A stretch of 53,617 nucleotides of DNA from Nocardia vinacea NBRC 16497 (GCF_000308835.1 NZ_BAGN01000201.1:1-53617), one strand, 5' to 3'; positions 1-8,177 are shown, counted from the stretch's first letter. Program-made: numbers and translations. Notes: generated from the sequence alone by a model not told the origin.

Positions 1-2
1 GG

Positions 3-638
3 GCAAACCTGTTGATGTTGGCGTGTCTGCGCAATCCGGACGGCGTCGGCACCACCGTGTCCTCGGTGCGTCGGACCGAGCTCTCCGATGACGAGCGCCG
101 ACTGCTGGGCACGCCGACCCTGCCGATCCTGCCCGACGTCTCCTACGGCACCGGTCACGAGCGCTATTCAGCACTACCGTTGCCGACACTGTGGAGCGCC
201 GAATCAGCCGTCGACACAGCAGATTTGACGCTTCGCTACGATCCGGCATACACCCCGCTCGACGATGCCGATACCGAATTCCGGCTGGCATACGCGCGCC
301 TCACCGCGGAGCTCGAACGCGTCTGCACCACCGCCGCACTGGCCCCCGGCGAGCTATTGCTGGTGGACAATGACGTGGCCGTACACGGTCGGGTACCGTT
401 CACCGCGCGCTACGACGGCACCGACCGCTGGCTCAAGCGCGTCAATATCCGCCTGCCCGAACGCCGACGGCGGGCCGCCGAGGCCGACGAAAATGGTTAT
501 GGGCAACGGATCGTCGCCCCGTTCCGAGCGGCAAGCAACCCGCTCGCGATCGACGGTGTACCGGCCCGGGCTACCACCCGGACCGCAGTAAGGCTGGATA
601 CGAAACAACATGATCGAGGAACCGTTGAGTACTCGTGA
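3..638 (+). CDS. Clavaminate-synthase-like Fe(II)/2-oxoglutarate oxygenase, 5'-truncated
   Basis: The reading frame is open from base 3, so the N-terminal part, with the first iron ligands, lies outside the window. The visible part reads LACLRNPDGVGTTVSSV, then LLLVDNDVAVHGRV and ARYDGTDRWLKRV. The distal His (in VHGR) and the Arg about 14 residues later (in DRW/LKR) match the iron and 2-oxoglutarate contacts of the TauD/clavaminate synthase family. The pattern is closest to amino-acid beta-hydroxylases such as VioC or AsnO. The expected reaction is stereospecific hydroxylation of a free or carrier-bound amino acid. The 3' end overlaps the next gene, so the two are probably in one operon. The substrate cannot be read from sequence; a role in making a hydroxylated amino-acid building block is inference. 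Confidence 0.8.
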   Translation, partial: ANLLMLACLRNPDGVGTTVSSVRRTELSDDERRLLGTPTLPILPDVSYGTGHERYSALPLPTLWSAESAVDTADLTLRYDPAYTPLDDADTEFRLAYARLTAELERVCTTAALAPGELLLVDNDVAVHGRVPFTARYDGTDRWLKRVNIRLPERRRRAAEADENGYGQRIVAPFRAASNPLAIDGVPARATTRTAVRLDTKQHDRGTVEYS

Positions 639-1620
639 CCGGAGCACACCACTGCGTGTGCTGAGCCGCAGCGATCTCGCCGACGTGCCCATCACGCCCG
701 CCGATGTGGTGCGCGCGGTAGAGGAAGCGTATCTCGCCTTCGCCGCGAGTGATTCGGATAATCCGCGCAAACTCAGCGTCGCGAATCCGGACGGCTGGTC
801 GGTGGCTTACGCCATGCTCGGGCGTGACGGCCGTCGCCGGGTGGTCGCGATGAAGACCTCCTACAAATTCGATCCCGGCCACGACCGCAGCACCAAGCGC
901 TACTACACGACCATCACGCTCTACGACGACAGCACCGGCGCGCCGATCGCCATGATGGACTGCGCCAGGGTCGGCGCGCTGCGCACCCCGGCGGTGTCGG
1001 CGCTGCTGGTGCGCGAGACCGCACGGCGCGGCGCGGAGAGCGTGCTGCTGATCGGCACCGGCACCCAGGGCCGAAATGCCCTGCCGCACTTGCTCGCCGC
1101 CAATCCGCAGCTGCGCAAGTTGATGCTGTACGGCACCCATCCGGAGGGTCTGGCGGCGGTGCGCGATTACCTCGCCGAATACAACCCGCACGCATTGCTG
1201 GAGACCGTCGCGGATCCGCGCGCGGCCGCCGGTACCGCCGATGTGGTGTTGGCGACGGCCGGCCCGGGTACCGAGGTCGGGATCGAATCCGAGGATCTCG
1301 CACCGGGATCCACCGTGGTGCTCGTCGGCTACGGTTTGGCGCCGTCCACGCTGGTCGACGCCGATCGCGTAATCGCCACCAGCGCCGAGCAAATGGCGCT
1401 GACCGGCATCGATATGGCCGGTCCCGATGGCAGATTGCGGACCGTCGATGCCGAACTGCCACAGATCCTGAGCCGTCGCGCGATCGCCCGGCGCTCCGAC
1501 GACGAGCGGATCTTCGTCTACAACAGTGGGTTGGTGCTGACCGATATCGCCGTCGCGCACGCACTCGCCGAACGAGCCATCGCCGAGGGCCGCGGCACGG
1601 AGGTGCCCCTGTGGGACTAG
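610..1620 (+). CDS. SbnB-like N-(2-amino-2-carboxyethyl)-L-glutamate dehydrogenase (ornithine cyclodeaminase family)
   Basis: This is an ornithine cyclodeaminase/mu-crystallin family protein of about 336 residues. It has a substrate-binding part (RRVVAMKTSYKF, MMDCARVGALRTPAVSALL) and a Rossmann dinucleotide fold (VLLIGTGTQGRNALPHL). The family member SbnB oxidatively splits ACEGA into L-2,3-diaminopropionate, 2-oxoglutarate and NADH. An SbnA-like gene two genes downstream supports this SbnB role over ornithine cyclodeamination. Two starts are possible: ATG at 610, with a weak ribosome site and a 29-base overlap with the oxygenase, or TTG at 625, preceded by GAGGA. The downstream decarboxylase overlaps the stop codon, which indicates translational coupling. 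Confidence 0.82.
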   Translation: MIEEPLSTRDRSTPLRVLSRSDLADVPITPADVVRAVEEAYLAFAASDSDNPRKLSVANPDGWSVAYAMLGRDGRRRVVAMKTSYKFDPGHDRSTKRYYTTITLYDDSTGAPIAMMDCARVGALRTPAVSALLVRETARRGAESVLLIGTGTQGRNALPHLLAANPQLRKLMLYGTHPEGLAAVRDYLAEYNPHALLETVADPRAAAGTADVVLATAGPGTEVGIESEDLAPGSTVVLVGYGLAPSTLVDADRVIATSAEQMALTGIDMAGPDGRLRTVDAELPQILSRRAIARRSDDERIFVYNSGLVLTDIAVAHALAERAIAEGRGTEVPLWD

Positions 1621-3131
1621 ACATCGGCGCCGTCGAGTTCGACAAGAAGGTGCGCGTCCCCGGCACCGCCGAACCCGACGGCACGCTGCAGTTCGACGAC
1701 GGCTCGACCCGCGACAAGGTCGAACTCGGCGATCATCCGTCGAGTACCGAAGCTACCCCCGATCCCGCTGTGCTGGCGGCAGTGCGGGGGCTGCTGAGCA
1801 TCTGCGCGCCTGCGCTGCCCGCACACACCGATGACTGGGAACGCAGGCTCCTCACCGATCCGAATCTGCTCGGCGATATCGCCTTTGCGATCGGTGGGCC
1901 GTTCCATGTGATGTATCCGTCACGGGTCGCGGTGAATATCAACGGGTTTCAGCAGGCATTCGAGCAGGCCGATGTGGATGGGGTTGTCTACTTCGGCAAG
2001 AAGGCCAACAAGGCGGCCTGTGTTGCTCGTGCCTGCGCCGAAAATGGTGCGGGCGTAGACGTTTCCAGTGATGGCGAGCTGAATGCCGCACTGTCACAGG
2101 GTGTCCGCGGTGACGAGCTGATGGTCACGGGTCCCGCCAAATCCGACGATCTCCTTTGGCTTGCCGTGCGCCACCGCGCATTGATCGCCGTGGACAGTCT
2201 CGACGAGCTCGACCGATTGGCCGCATTCACCACCCCGGCCGCCGCGGCCCGCGTACTACTTCGCGTGCTGCCCAACGGATCCGCGAGCCGATTCGGCATG
2301 ACCGCCGAGGAATTGGACCGCGCGATTTCGGTGATCGGCGCATCCGGCACGGTCGGTCACGAATCGATTCGCTTGCAGGGCTTCAGCTTCCACCTGTCCG
2401 GCTACGATGCGGTCGCACGCGCCGAACAGGCCGATGAATTGATCACCCGCTGCCTGGATGCGCGCACACTGGGCCATCCGGCCGACACCATCTCCATCGG
2501 CGGTGGATTCGGCGTCGACTATGTGCCCGCGAGCGCCTGGTCGGAGTTCAGCGATCACGCGAACGGTCAGTGGTTCCACGCGGGGAAGTCCTTCGATTCG
2601 TACTACCCCTACCACTTTCCGGCGCCCGGCCCGGCCATGCTCATGACCGTCCTCGAGCACAACGCCCTAGCGGAACGGTTGCGCGACAACGATATCCGGC
2701 TCGCCGTCGAACCCGGCCGGGCACTGCTCGACCGCGCCGGATCCAGCGTCTTCCGGGTGCAGGGCAGCAAGACCCGCCATATCGACGGTCACCCCTACCG
2801 ACTGCTCACCGTCGACGGCACCAGCCTGAGCCTGTCCGAGCAGTGGTTCGACAGTGAATACCTCCCCGATCCCATACTGTGGCCGCCGCGCCCCGGCGAG
2901 CTCACCCCGACCTGCGTCGGTGCGGCCAGCTGTCTGGAGTCCGACATGCTCAGCTGGCGGCGCATCCCGTTACCCAGACGGGCCGAGGTCGGCGATCTGC
3001 TGATCTATCCGAATACCGCCGGTTACCAAATGGATTCGAACGAATCAGCCTTTCACGAACTGCCGATTCCGCCGAAGGTAGTCCTGCACGACACCGGTGA
3101 TCGACTCCGCTGGACGCTCGACGCCGGATGA
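1611..3131 (+). CDS. Group IV PLP-dependent decarboxylase (Y4yA/SbnH-like)
   Basis: This 506-residue protein has the alanine-racemase-fold TIM barrel of the diaminopimelate/ornithine decarboxylase family. The PLP lysine is in YFGKKANKAACV, the Gly-rich phosphate-binding loop is ISIGGGFGVDY, and a C-terminal GAASCLESDML segment corresponds to the family's active-site Cys/Asp region. In staphyloferrin B biosynthesis the related SbnH decarboxylates a citryl-diaminopropionate intermediate, so decarboxylation of an amino acid or of a Dap conjugate is plausible here. The GTG start has GGAGG seven bases upstream and overlaps the SbnB-like stop by 10 bases. The N-terminal extension of about 60 residues before the barrel fits the long Y4yA-type members. 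The true substrate is unknown. Confidence 0.78.
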   Translation: MGLDIGAVEFDKKVRVPGTAEPDGTLQFDDGSTRDKVELGDHPSSTEATPDPAVLAAVRGLLSICAPALPAHTDDWERRLLTDPNLLGDIAFAIGGPFHVMYPSRVAVNINGFQQAFEQADVDGVVYFGKKANKAACVARACAENGAGVDVSSDGELNAALSQGVRGDELMVTGPAKSDDLLWLAVRHRALIAVDSLDELDRLAAFTTPAAAARVLLRVLPNGSASRFGMTAEELDRAISVIGASGTVGHESIRLQGFSFHLSGYDAVARAEQADELITRCLDARTLGHPADTISIGGGFGVDYVPASAWSEFSDHANGQWFHAGKSFDSYYPYHFPAPGPAMLMTVLEHNALAERLRDNDIRLAVEPGRALLDRAGSSVFRVQGSKTRHIDGHPYRLLTVDGTSLSLSEQWFDSEYLPDPILWPPRPGELTPTCVGAASCLESDMLSWRRIPLPRRAEVGDLLIYPNTAGYQMDSNESAFHELPIPPKVVLHDTGDRLRWTLDAG

Positions 3132-3184
3132 TCCGGCACCCCTTTCGACCAATACCCCTTACGGCCCCGAACGAGGAGACCTCC

Positions 3185-4216
3185 ATGCCGCTCGTCACGC
3201 GCGTGACGGATCTGATCGGTCGCACCCCGCTATTCGAACTGGCGACCACCGCGACCGGCACCCGGCTGCTGCTCAAACTCGAGCAGTTCAATCCGACGGG
3301 TGCGGCCAAGATCAGGATGGCACGCGCGATGATCGACGATGCGGAGCGTCGGGGTTTGCTGCGAGATGGCGGGCATATTATCGAGTCGACATCCGGGAAT
3401 ACCGGGCTCGGCCTCGCGGTAGTAGCTGCCGAACGTGGGTATCGCTTCACCGCAGTGGTCGATCACCACGCATGTAAGGACAAGCTGCGCGCGATGCGAG
3501 CAATGGGTGCGGAATTGGTATTCGTCGCCGATGACGGTGACGACAACCTGGCCACCTCGGCGCGGGAAGACCTGGCCGAGGCGATGGCGGCCGGACAGTC
3601 GGACGCGTACTTCACCGAACAGCACAACAACGACGCGAACGCGGTCGGCTACTACGCCGTGGCCGAAGAATTGCTGGAGGACGTGGAGCGCGTCGATATC
3701 CTGCTCTCCGCGGTGGGCACCGGCGGTTCGCTGTTCGGCACCGCGACCCGACTGCGCCAACTCGGCTGCACGCCACGGGTCATCGGCGTGGAGCCCGTCG
3801 GATCGATCGCCTTCGGCGGGCCGGGCGGGCCGTACTGGCAGTCCGGTACCGGCACCCCGCCCGGCGCCACCATCGGCACCGCCGTGGACTATTCGCTGCT
3901 CGATGAGGGCGTCAAGGTTTCCGATGTCGCGGCCTTCGCCACTGCTCGCGCGGTCGCGGCCAAGCTGGGCCTGATGATCGGCGGCTCCGCGGGCGGCTCG
4001 GTACACGCCGCCCTCACCCGCCTCGAGGAGTTCCCACCCGGCTCGACCGTGGTCACCCTCGTCTGCGATGGCGGCGAGAAGTATCTCGACACGGTCTTCG
4101 ACGACGAGTGGATGCGCGAACGTGATCTTCTCGACGCCGCCACCGAAGGCGATGTGCACGCCATGCTCGACCGCTACGCTCCCACTCGACGCGACCAACT
4201 CGTGGAAGCGCGATGA
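3185..4216 (+). CDS. SbnA-like N-(2-amino-2-carboxyethyl)-L-glutamate synthase (cysteine synthase family)
   Basis: This is a fold-type II PLP enzyme of about 343 residues. Its motifs are the lysine in FNPTGAAKIRMA, the substrate loop STSGNTGLGL, the phosphate cradle GTGGSLFG and a late GGSAGGSV. SbnA condenses O-phospho-L-serine with L-glutamate to give ACEGA, the substrate of SbnB, and the SbnB-like neighbour makes this role more likely than cysteine synthesis. The residue after the lysine is Ile instead of the usual Asp of KDR. The frame is open from an ATG at 3128 that overlaps the previous stop, but the ATG at 3185 follows a strong GAGGAG and starts directly at the conserved VTDLIGRTPL, so it is preferred. 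Confidence 0.82.
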   Translation: MPLVTRVTDLIGRTPLFELATTATGTRLLLKLEQFNPTGAAKIRMARAMIDDAERRGLLRDGGHIIESTSGNTGLGLAVVAAERGYRFTAVVDHHACKDKLRAMRAMGAELVFVADDGDDNLATSAREDLAEAMAAGQSDAYFTEQHNNDANAVGYYAVAEELLEDVERVDILLSAVGTGGSLFGTATRLRQLGCTPRVIGVEPVGSIAFGGPGGPYWQSGTGTPPGATIGTAVDYSLLDEGVKVSDVAAFATARAVAAKLGLMIGGSAGGSVHAALTRLEEFPPGSTVVTLVCDGGEKYLDTVFDDEWMRERDLLDAATEGDVHAMLDRYAPTRRDQLVEAR

Positions 4217-4278
4217 AGCACACGCGCGCTTTCGATCACCGTTGCGTGACACCTGATACGTCTGAAATGATCACCTCG

Positions 4279-4297
4279 TTAGGGTTGCCTAACCCAA
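4279..4297. promoter_or_regulatory. IdeR/DtxR-type iron box upstream of the MATE exporter
   Basis: The 19-mer TTAGGGTTGCCTAACCCAA matches 15 of 19 positions of the remembered consensus TTAGGTTAGGCTAACCTAA, and 7 of its 9 paired positions are self-complementary. It lies 71 bases before the exporter start codon, a position suited to iron-dependent repression of the exporter and the following gene. The assignment is by motif only; no promoter element was separated from the box. Confidence 0.68.
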
Positions 4298-4367
4298 ATG
4301 AAGCTCAGCGACGAGTTGGGACGAGGCTCATGGCGATCGATTTCGGGATTCGACCGGTGGAGGTGCG

Positions 4368-5774
4368 ATGGTGACTCTGTCCACCTTCCGTGCCGATGGG
4401 CGACAGCTCACCGCGCTGGCGGCACCGATCGCACTCACCCAACTCGCACAGATCGCGGTATCCACTACCAATATCGCACTGATGGGCACGCTCGGTGTGC
4501 GCGAGGTCGCCGCGGGCGGGCTGGCGATGGTGCTGTTCAACCAGATTCGCACCATGTGCGTCGGGCTGATCACCGGGACCGGGAATCAGATCGCGTCATC
4601 GGTGAGTGCGGCGGATAAGCGTGGTGAGTCCGCGGACGGGGAGGTCCGCGATATCGTCCGCTCGAGTTTCCTGATCGCCACCTTCGCCGGAATCATCGGC
4701 GGCGCAGTGCTGATCGGACTCGGCTGGGCGCTGCAATGGCTCGGCCAGGACGCGGGTGTACTCGCCGACGCGCGACCGCTCATGCTCGCACTCGCGCCCG
4801 GACTGCTGCCCTGCCTGTGGTTCCAAGTACTGCGGCAGTACACCGTCGGCATGCAGCGTCCGCAGGCCCTGCTGCTGGTCACCCTCGGCTCGGTGGCGCT
4901 GAATCTCGTACTGGCCCTTACCTTTATGCACGGCTGGGTCGGACTGCCCGTTCTGGGACTGACCGGTATCGGCGTCGCGACCTCACTGGTCTTCCTGATC
5001 ACCTTCGGCGTCTTCTTCGCGATGGTGCGCGCCGATGCGGCACTCGGCGCCACCCTGCCGCTGCGTCCGTGGCCGGTGCACATGCCGACCATCCGAGCCG
5101 AGATCGAACTCGGTGCGCCGATCGCGCTCACCTACGGTTCGGAAGCGGGCATGTTTTCCGTGCTCGCCCTGGTGATGGGCAGTATCGGACCGGCCGCGCT
5201 GGCCGCGCACAATGTGGTGTACCAGATCATCTACATCGTCTTCCAGGTCGCGATCGGCCTGTCGCACGGCGCATCCATCCTGGTCAGCCATACCGTCGCG
5301 CGTGACGAATACGGCCACGCCCGTGCGCTGGCCTGGTTGGCGCTGCAGCATGCGGGCATCGTTGCCGCGGTCACCGGCGTGGTCTATATCGCCGCGCCGA
5401 AACTCGTGCTGAGCCCCTTCCTCGAACCGAGCGACACCGCGACGATCGAACTGGCCCGCTCGCTGCTGCTCATCGGCATCGTGCTCCAATTCTTCGATGC
5501 CGCACAGAACATCGGCACCGGCCTGCTGCGCGGCCTGAAGGAAACCAAGGCGGGCTTCCGCCTGTCCCTGGTCGGGTACTGGCTCGTCGGCCTGCCCACG
5601 GCCTTGCTGCTGGCCTTCCCGCTCGGGCTGGGCGCCGCGGGCGTCTGGTGGGGTCTTACCGCGGGTCTGGCCAGCACGGCCGTTCTCATGCTCCGCCGCT
5701 ACTTCGCCCTGCTCGACGCCGCCGCCTCCGCCCACCCCCGTCCCCTCCCACAATCCCTACCCACCCCTTCCTGA
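4368..5774 (+). CDS. MATE-family multidrug/siderophore-type efflux transporter
   Basis: This 468-residue integral membrane protein has about twelve hydrophobic segments in two homologous halves. It begins LAAPIALTQLAQIAVSTTNIALMG, typical of MatE domains, and the second half opens with ELGAPIALTYGSEAG. MATE proteins export cationic or amphipathic molecules using H+ or Na+ gradients. Behind a Dap-making gene set and an iron box, export of the cluster product is the natural inference. ATG 4368 follows GGAGGTG. A 14-codon ORF starting at ATG 4330 ends at 4374 and overlaps this start, so translation may be coupled to it. The following PEP-domain gene begins 39 bases downstream, probably in the same transcript. 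Confidence 0.85.
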   Translation: MVTLSTFRADGRQLTALAAPIALTQLAQIAVSTTNIALMGTLGVREVAAGGLAMVLFNQIRTMCVGLITGTGNQIASSVSAADKRGESADGEVRDIVRSSFLIATFAGIIGGAVLIGLGWALQWLGQDAGVLADARPLMLALAPGLLPCLWFQVLRQYTVGMQRPQALLLVTLGSVALNLVLALTFMHGWVGLPVLGLTGIGVATSLVFLITFGVFFAMVRADAALGATLPLRPWPVHMPTIRAEIELGAPIALTYGSEAGMFSVLALVMGSIGPAALAAHNVVYQIIYIVFQVAIGLSHGASILVSHTVARDEYGHARALAWLALQHAGIVAAVTGVVYIAAPKLVLSPFLEPSDTATIELARSLLLIGIVLQFFDAAQNIGTGLLRGLKETKAGFRLSLVGYWLVGLPTALLLAFPLGLGAAGVWWGLTAGLASTAVLMLRRYFALLDAAASAHPRPLPQSLPTPS

Positions 5775-5813
5775 CCTCGTAGAATCCGGACCTAATGGGC
5801 GGCGGAAAGTGTT

Positions 5814-6755
5814 GTGCAGCAACCTGATAGCGTGCGGGGAATGCGGCAGAGCCTGGCATTGAGTTGTGAGCGGATCTCCGCTGAACTGCTCGACCACTTC
5901 GACGGGGTCGGGATGGTGCGCGGCGAGTACGTGTTCCGCGCGGCCGGGAAATATCCGACACCCGAATCGGTTTCGGGTTATCTCGTGCCATATCTGCGCC
6001 ATATTGCGAAGCGGGCCGGCGGAACGATCTGGTATCGCACCATGGAAGCCGATACCGCCGAATGCAATATCCTCGACGGCGTCGAAGAGATCATCGACGA
6101 GCCGCATAAACTGCTCGGCCTGCGCGGTATTCGCCGAGCGCGTCGCTTTCCCGACGCATTCGTCGCCGAACTCGAGGGCATTGCGCAGGTGCGTGACGAG
6201 GGCGCGGATATCGGCGTGCTTTTCCCGTTCGTCACCTATGTCGACGAATTGCAGTGGGCCATCGAGCAAACCAGGGCCGTGATCGGCGACTGCCCGGTCG
6301 CCACCATGATCGAGATCCCGTCGCTGCTGCTCGAGGTCGACCGGGTCGTGACCACCGGGGTGTCACGGGTGGTAATCGGCTGCAACGATCTGTCCTCGCT
6401 GCTGCTCGGCCAGGCGCGCGCCAGCCTACGACCGGTTCGGCCGGTTCCGCCGCTGCTGCGTGCGATCGAGCGCGTCACCATGGTGGCCGCCGCCGCGGGC
6501 GTGCGGACCGCGGTCGCGGGTTATCTGCATCCGGACCTGCTCGCGGCCTGCGCGAACCTCGGCGTCGACGAATGCGTGCTGCACTACTCCGATCTGCCCG
6601 AAGTGCTGGGTGAGCAGTTCGCGGACCTGCCGGATCTCGATGTGCTGCAAGCGATCAAGCGCAAGACGCGTGCCGCGATCGCGGTATACGAGGCAGAGCG
6701 GGCGGCCGGGTCCGATCCCGACCACCCGCACGCCCATCAGACGTTGACGCCGTAA
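5814..6755 (+). CDS. Free-standing PEP-utilising-enzyme C-terminal TIM barrel lacking the catalytic Cys
   Basis: This 313-residue protein matches only the C-terminal PEP/pyruvate-binding barrel of PEP synthase, pyruvate phosphate dikinase and enzyme I. Family landmarks are present: the Arg in GVGMVRGEYVF (about residue 42), the Arg in IWYRTMEAD, LRGIRRA, PFVTYVDE, the metal-binding Glu in MIEIPS, and the Asn-Asp in GCNDLSSLLLG. The usual CGE/CGQ segment carrying the catalytic Cys is replaced by VAGYLHP, and there is no phosphohistidine or ATP-grasp domain. A PEP synthase reaction is therefore unlikely. An aldolase-like or other enolate-forming role is possible. GTG 5814 follows GGAAAG. The 3' end overlaps the convergent TerD gene by 19 bases. 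Confidence 0.72.
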   Translation: MQQPDSVRGMRQSLALSCERISAELLDHFDGVGMVRGEYVFRAAGKYPTPESVSGYLVPYLRHIAKRAGGTIWYRTMEADTAECNILDGVEEIIDEPHKLLGLRGIRRARRFPDAFVAELEGIAQVRDEGADIGVLFPFVTYVDELQWAIEQTRAVIGDCPVATMIEIPSLLLEVDRVVTTGVSRVVIGCNDLSSLLLGQARASLRPVRPVPPLLRAIERVTMVAAAAGVRTAVAGYLHPDLLAACANLGVDECVLHYSDLPEVLGEQFADLPDLDVLQAIKRKTRAAIAVYEAERAAGSDPDHPHAHQTLTP

Positions 6756-7312
6756 TCGCGGGCGATACCCGCGAGCCCGGAGGCATAGCCCTGACCGATG
6801 GCACGGAACTTCCATTCGTTGCCGTACCGGTACAACTCCCCGAACACCATGGCGGTCTCGGTAGACGCATCCTCGGTGAGGTCATACCGGGCCAGCTCGG
6901 CGCCCGTGGTCGCGTCGACCACGCGGATGTAGGCGTTGCGGATCTGGCCGAACGACTGTCCGCGCGCATCGGCATCGTGAATGGAGACCGGGAAGAAGAT
7001 ATTGGTGATCGTCGGCGGCGTCGCCGCCAGATCGACATTGATCACCTCGTCGTCGCCTTCGCCCTCACCGGTGAGATTGTCACCGGTATGTTCGATCGTG
7101 CCCTCGGGCGAGCGCAGATTGTTGTAGAACACGAAGTGCTGATCGGACAGCACGCGCTGATTCGGCCCGGTGGCGAGCGCACTCGCATCGAGGTCGTAAT
7201 CGGCCCCGGTGGTCGTTCGCACATCCCAACCGAGCCCCACCGCAACCTTGGTGAGGTTGGCGGCCTGCTTCGACAGCGAGACATTTCCGCCTTTGGCCAA
7301 TGTGACGCTCAT
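6737..7312 (-). CDS. TerD-family protein (tellurium resistance/stress, Ca2+-binding fold)
   Basis: This complete 191-residue TerD domain begins MSVTLAKGGNVSLSK and continues VAVGLGWDVRTTTGADYDLDAS. Acidic loops at DYDLDAS and GEGEGDDEVINVDL are typical of its calcium sites, and the late GELYRYGNEWKFRAIGQGYASGL is the usual C-terminal signature. TerD proteins occur in stress-response and tellurite-resistance loci and are thought to act at the membrane in metal sensing or signalling; their biochemical role is not settled. Only a single TerD is present here, without terB, terC or terF, so a general stress role is more likely than tellurite resistance. The ATG is preceded by GGAAGGGGATC. Confidence 0.88.
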   Translation of the reverse strand: MSVTLAKGGNVSLSKQAANLTKVAVGLGWDVRTTTGADYDLDASALATGPNQRVLSDQHFVFYNNLRSPEGTIEHTGDNLTGEGEGDDEVINVDLAATPPTITNIFFPVSIHDADARGQSFGQIRNAYIRVVDATTGAELARYDLTEDASTETAMVFGELYRYGNEWKFRAIGQGYASGLAGIARDYGVNV

Positions 7313-7405
7313 GATCCCCTTCCATTCGACGCGTTCGCGCCGCCTTTCATCACGATTATTACTCTGTACCGGACACCTTGTGCCGGTTCAGTTCTGGATG
7401 CCGAT

Positions 7406-7510
7406 CTTTTCGAGCGACCTGCAAGCAGTCGCTAGCGGCCCTTTTCGAGCGACCTGCAAGCAGTCGCTAGCGGCCCTTTTCGAGCGACCTGCAAGCAGTC
7501 GCTAGCGGCC
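7406..7510. repeat. Three perfect 35-bp tandem repeats
   Basis: Copies lie at 7406-7440, 7441-7475 and 7476-7510 and are identical. Each copy contains AGCGA-C-CTGC-AA-GCAG-TCGCT, a 9-bp stem with one bulged C, so the array can form three hairpins in a row. The last copy includes the final two sense codons and TAG stop of the minus-strand split-barrel gene. Read on that strand, the unit begins GGCCGCTAG, so the array looks like amplification of a gene end plus its terminator-like hairpin. Confidence 0.95.
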
Positions 7511-7978
7511 CCACCCGCGCAGAGTCTGCACGCGCCCTTCGAGCGCATGCAATTCGCTGGCGTCGAGGACGGTGCGCTCGATTCCGTGCGCCACCGCGAA
7601 GGCCGACTGCCGGTGGTCATCGATGACTTCGACATCGATCTGGACCGCGACATAGTCTGTCGCACCGGGCATTTCCTCGGCGATAACCCTCGCCTGCCCG
7701 CGCGCGCACAGCGCGACATTGCCACCGCCGAGAATCAGCAGTGCGACATCGGGCCGTTCGCGCAAGCGCGCCAGCGAACCGCGATCGAATTTCAGGCTGA
7801 GCAGAATCCGCCGATCATCCGCGCGCACCGGCCAGGACACCGGAATCGCGTGCGGCGCTGGGTCGGTGGTGACCAGCACCGCGATCGTCTCCTGGGGCCA
7901 TTCCGGGAGTACGTCCAGTTCGGGATGATCGGCCGTAGAGTGGTCTTGACGTTGCACGGGGCTCGCTCCGGCTGCCAT
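7502..7978 (-). CDS. Pyridoxamine 5'-phosphate oxidase-like split-barrel flavin/F420-binding protein
   Basis: This protein of about 158 residues has the split-barrel pattern: LPEWPQETIAVLVTTDPAPHAIPVSWPVRADDRRILLSL is followed by ARLRERPDVALLILGGGNVALCARGQARVI and a C-terminal strand region. Such proteins bind FMN or coenzyme F420 and reduce or oxidise small substrates; some are heme-binding. Nothing visible fixes the cofactor. The ATG at 7978 is chosen because AGAGGTGAC precedes it; an in-frame ATG further upstream lacks such a site. The stop codon lies inside the third 35-bp repeat. The TerD gene downstream on the same strand is separated by the repeat array. Confidence 0.75.
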   Translation of the reverse strand: MAAGASPVQRQDHSTADHPELDVLPEWPQETIAVLVTTDPAPHAIPVSWPVRADDRRILLSLKFDRGSLARLRERPDVALLILGGGNVALCARGQARVIAEEMPGATDYVAVQIDVEVIDDHRQSAFAVAHGIERTVLDASELHALEGRVQTLRGWGR

Positions 7979-8177
7979 GTTCGTCACCTCTTGATCGCTG
8001 CAACGCGGCGGGCTGTGCCACGTTGCCTGCAAGTCTAAGGTGCTGTGGCGCTTGTTCGCTGGCGCTGCGACCTTTGTCCGAAGTGCTCACAGGCACCTCT
8101 CAGGACACCGATACGGCATCGCTGGTGCCGGGCGACGGCCGGGCCCAGTCGCGGGCCATCTCCTCGCTCGGGTATTA

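Noticed and set aside
7406..7510. CRISPR array
   Set aside because: The 35-bp units are directly adjacent with no spacers, and no cas gene is present.
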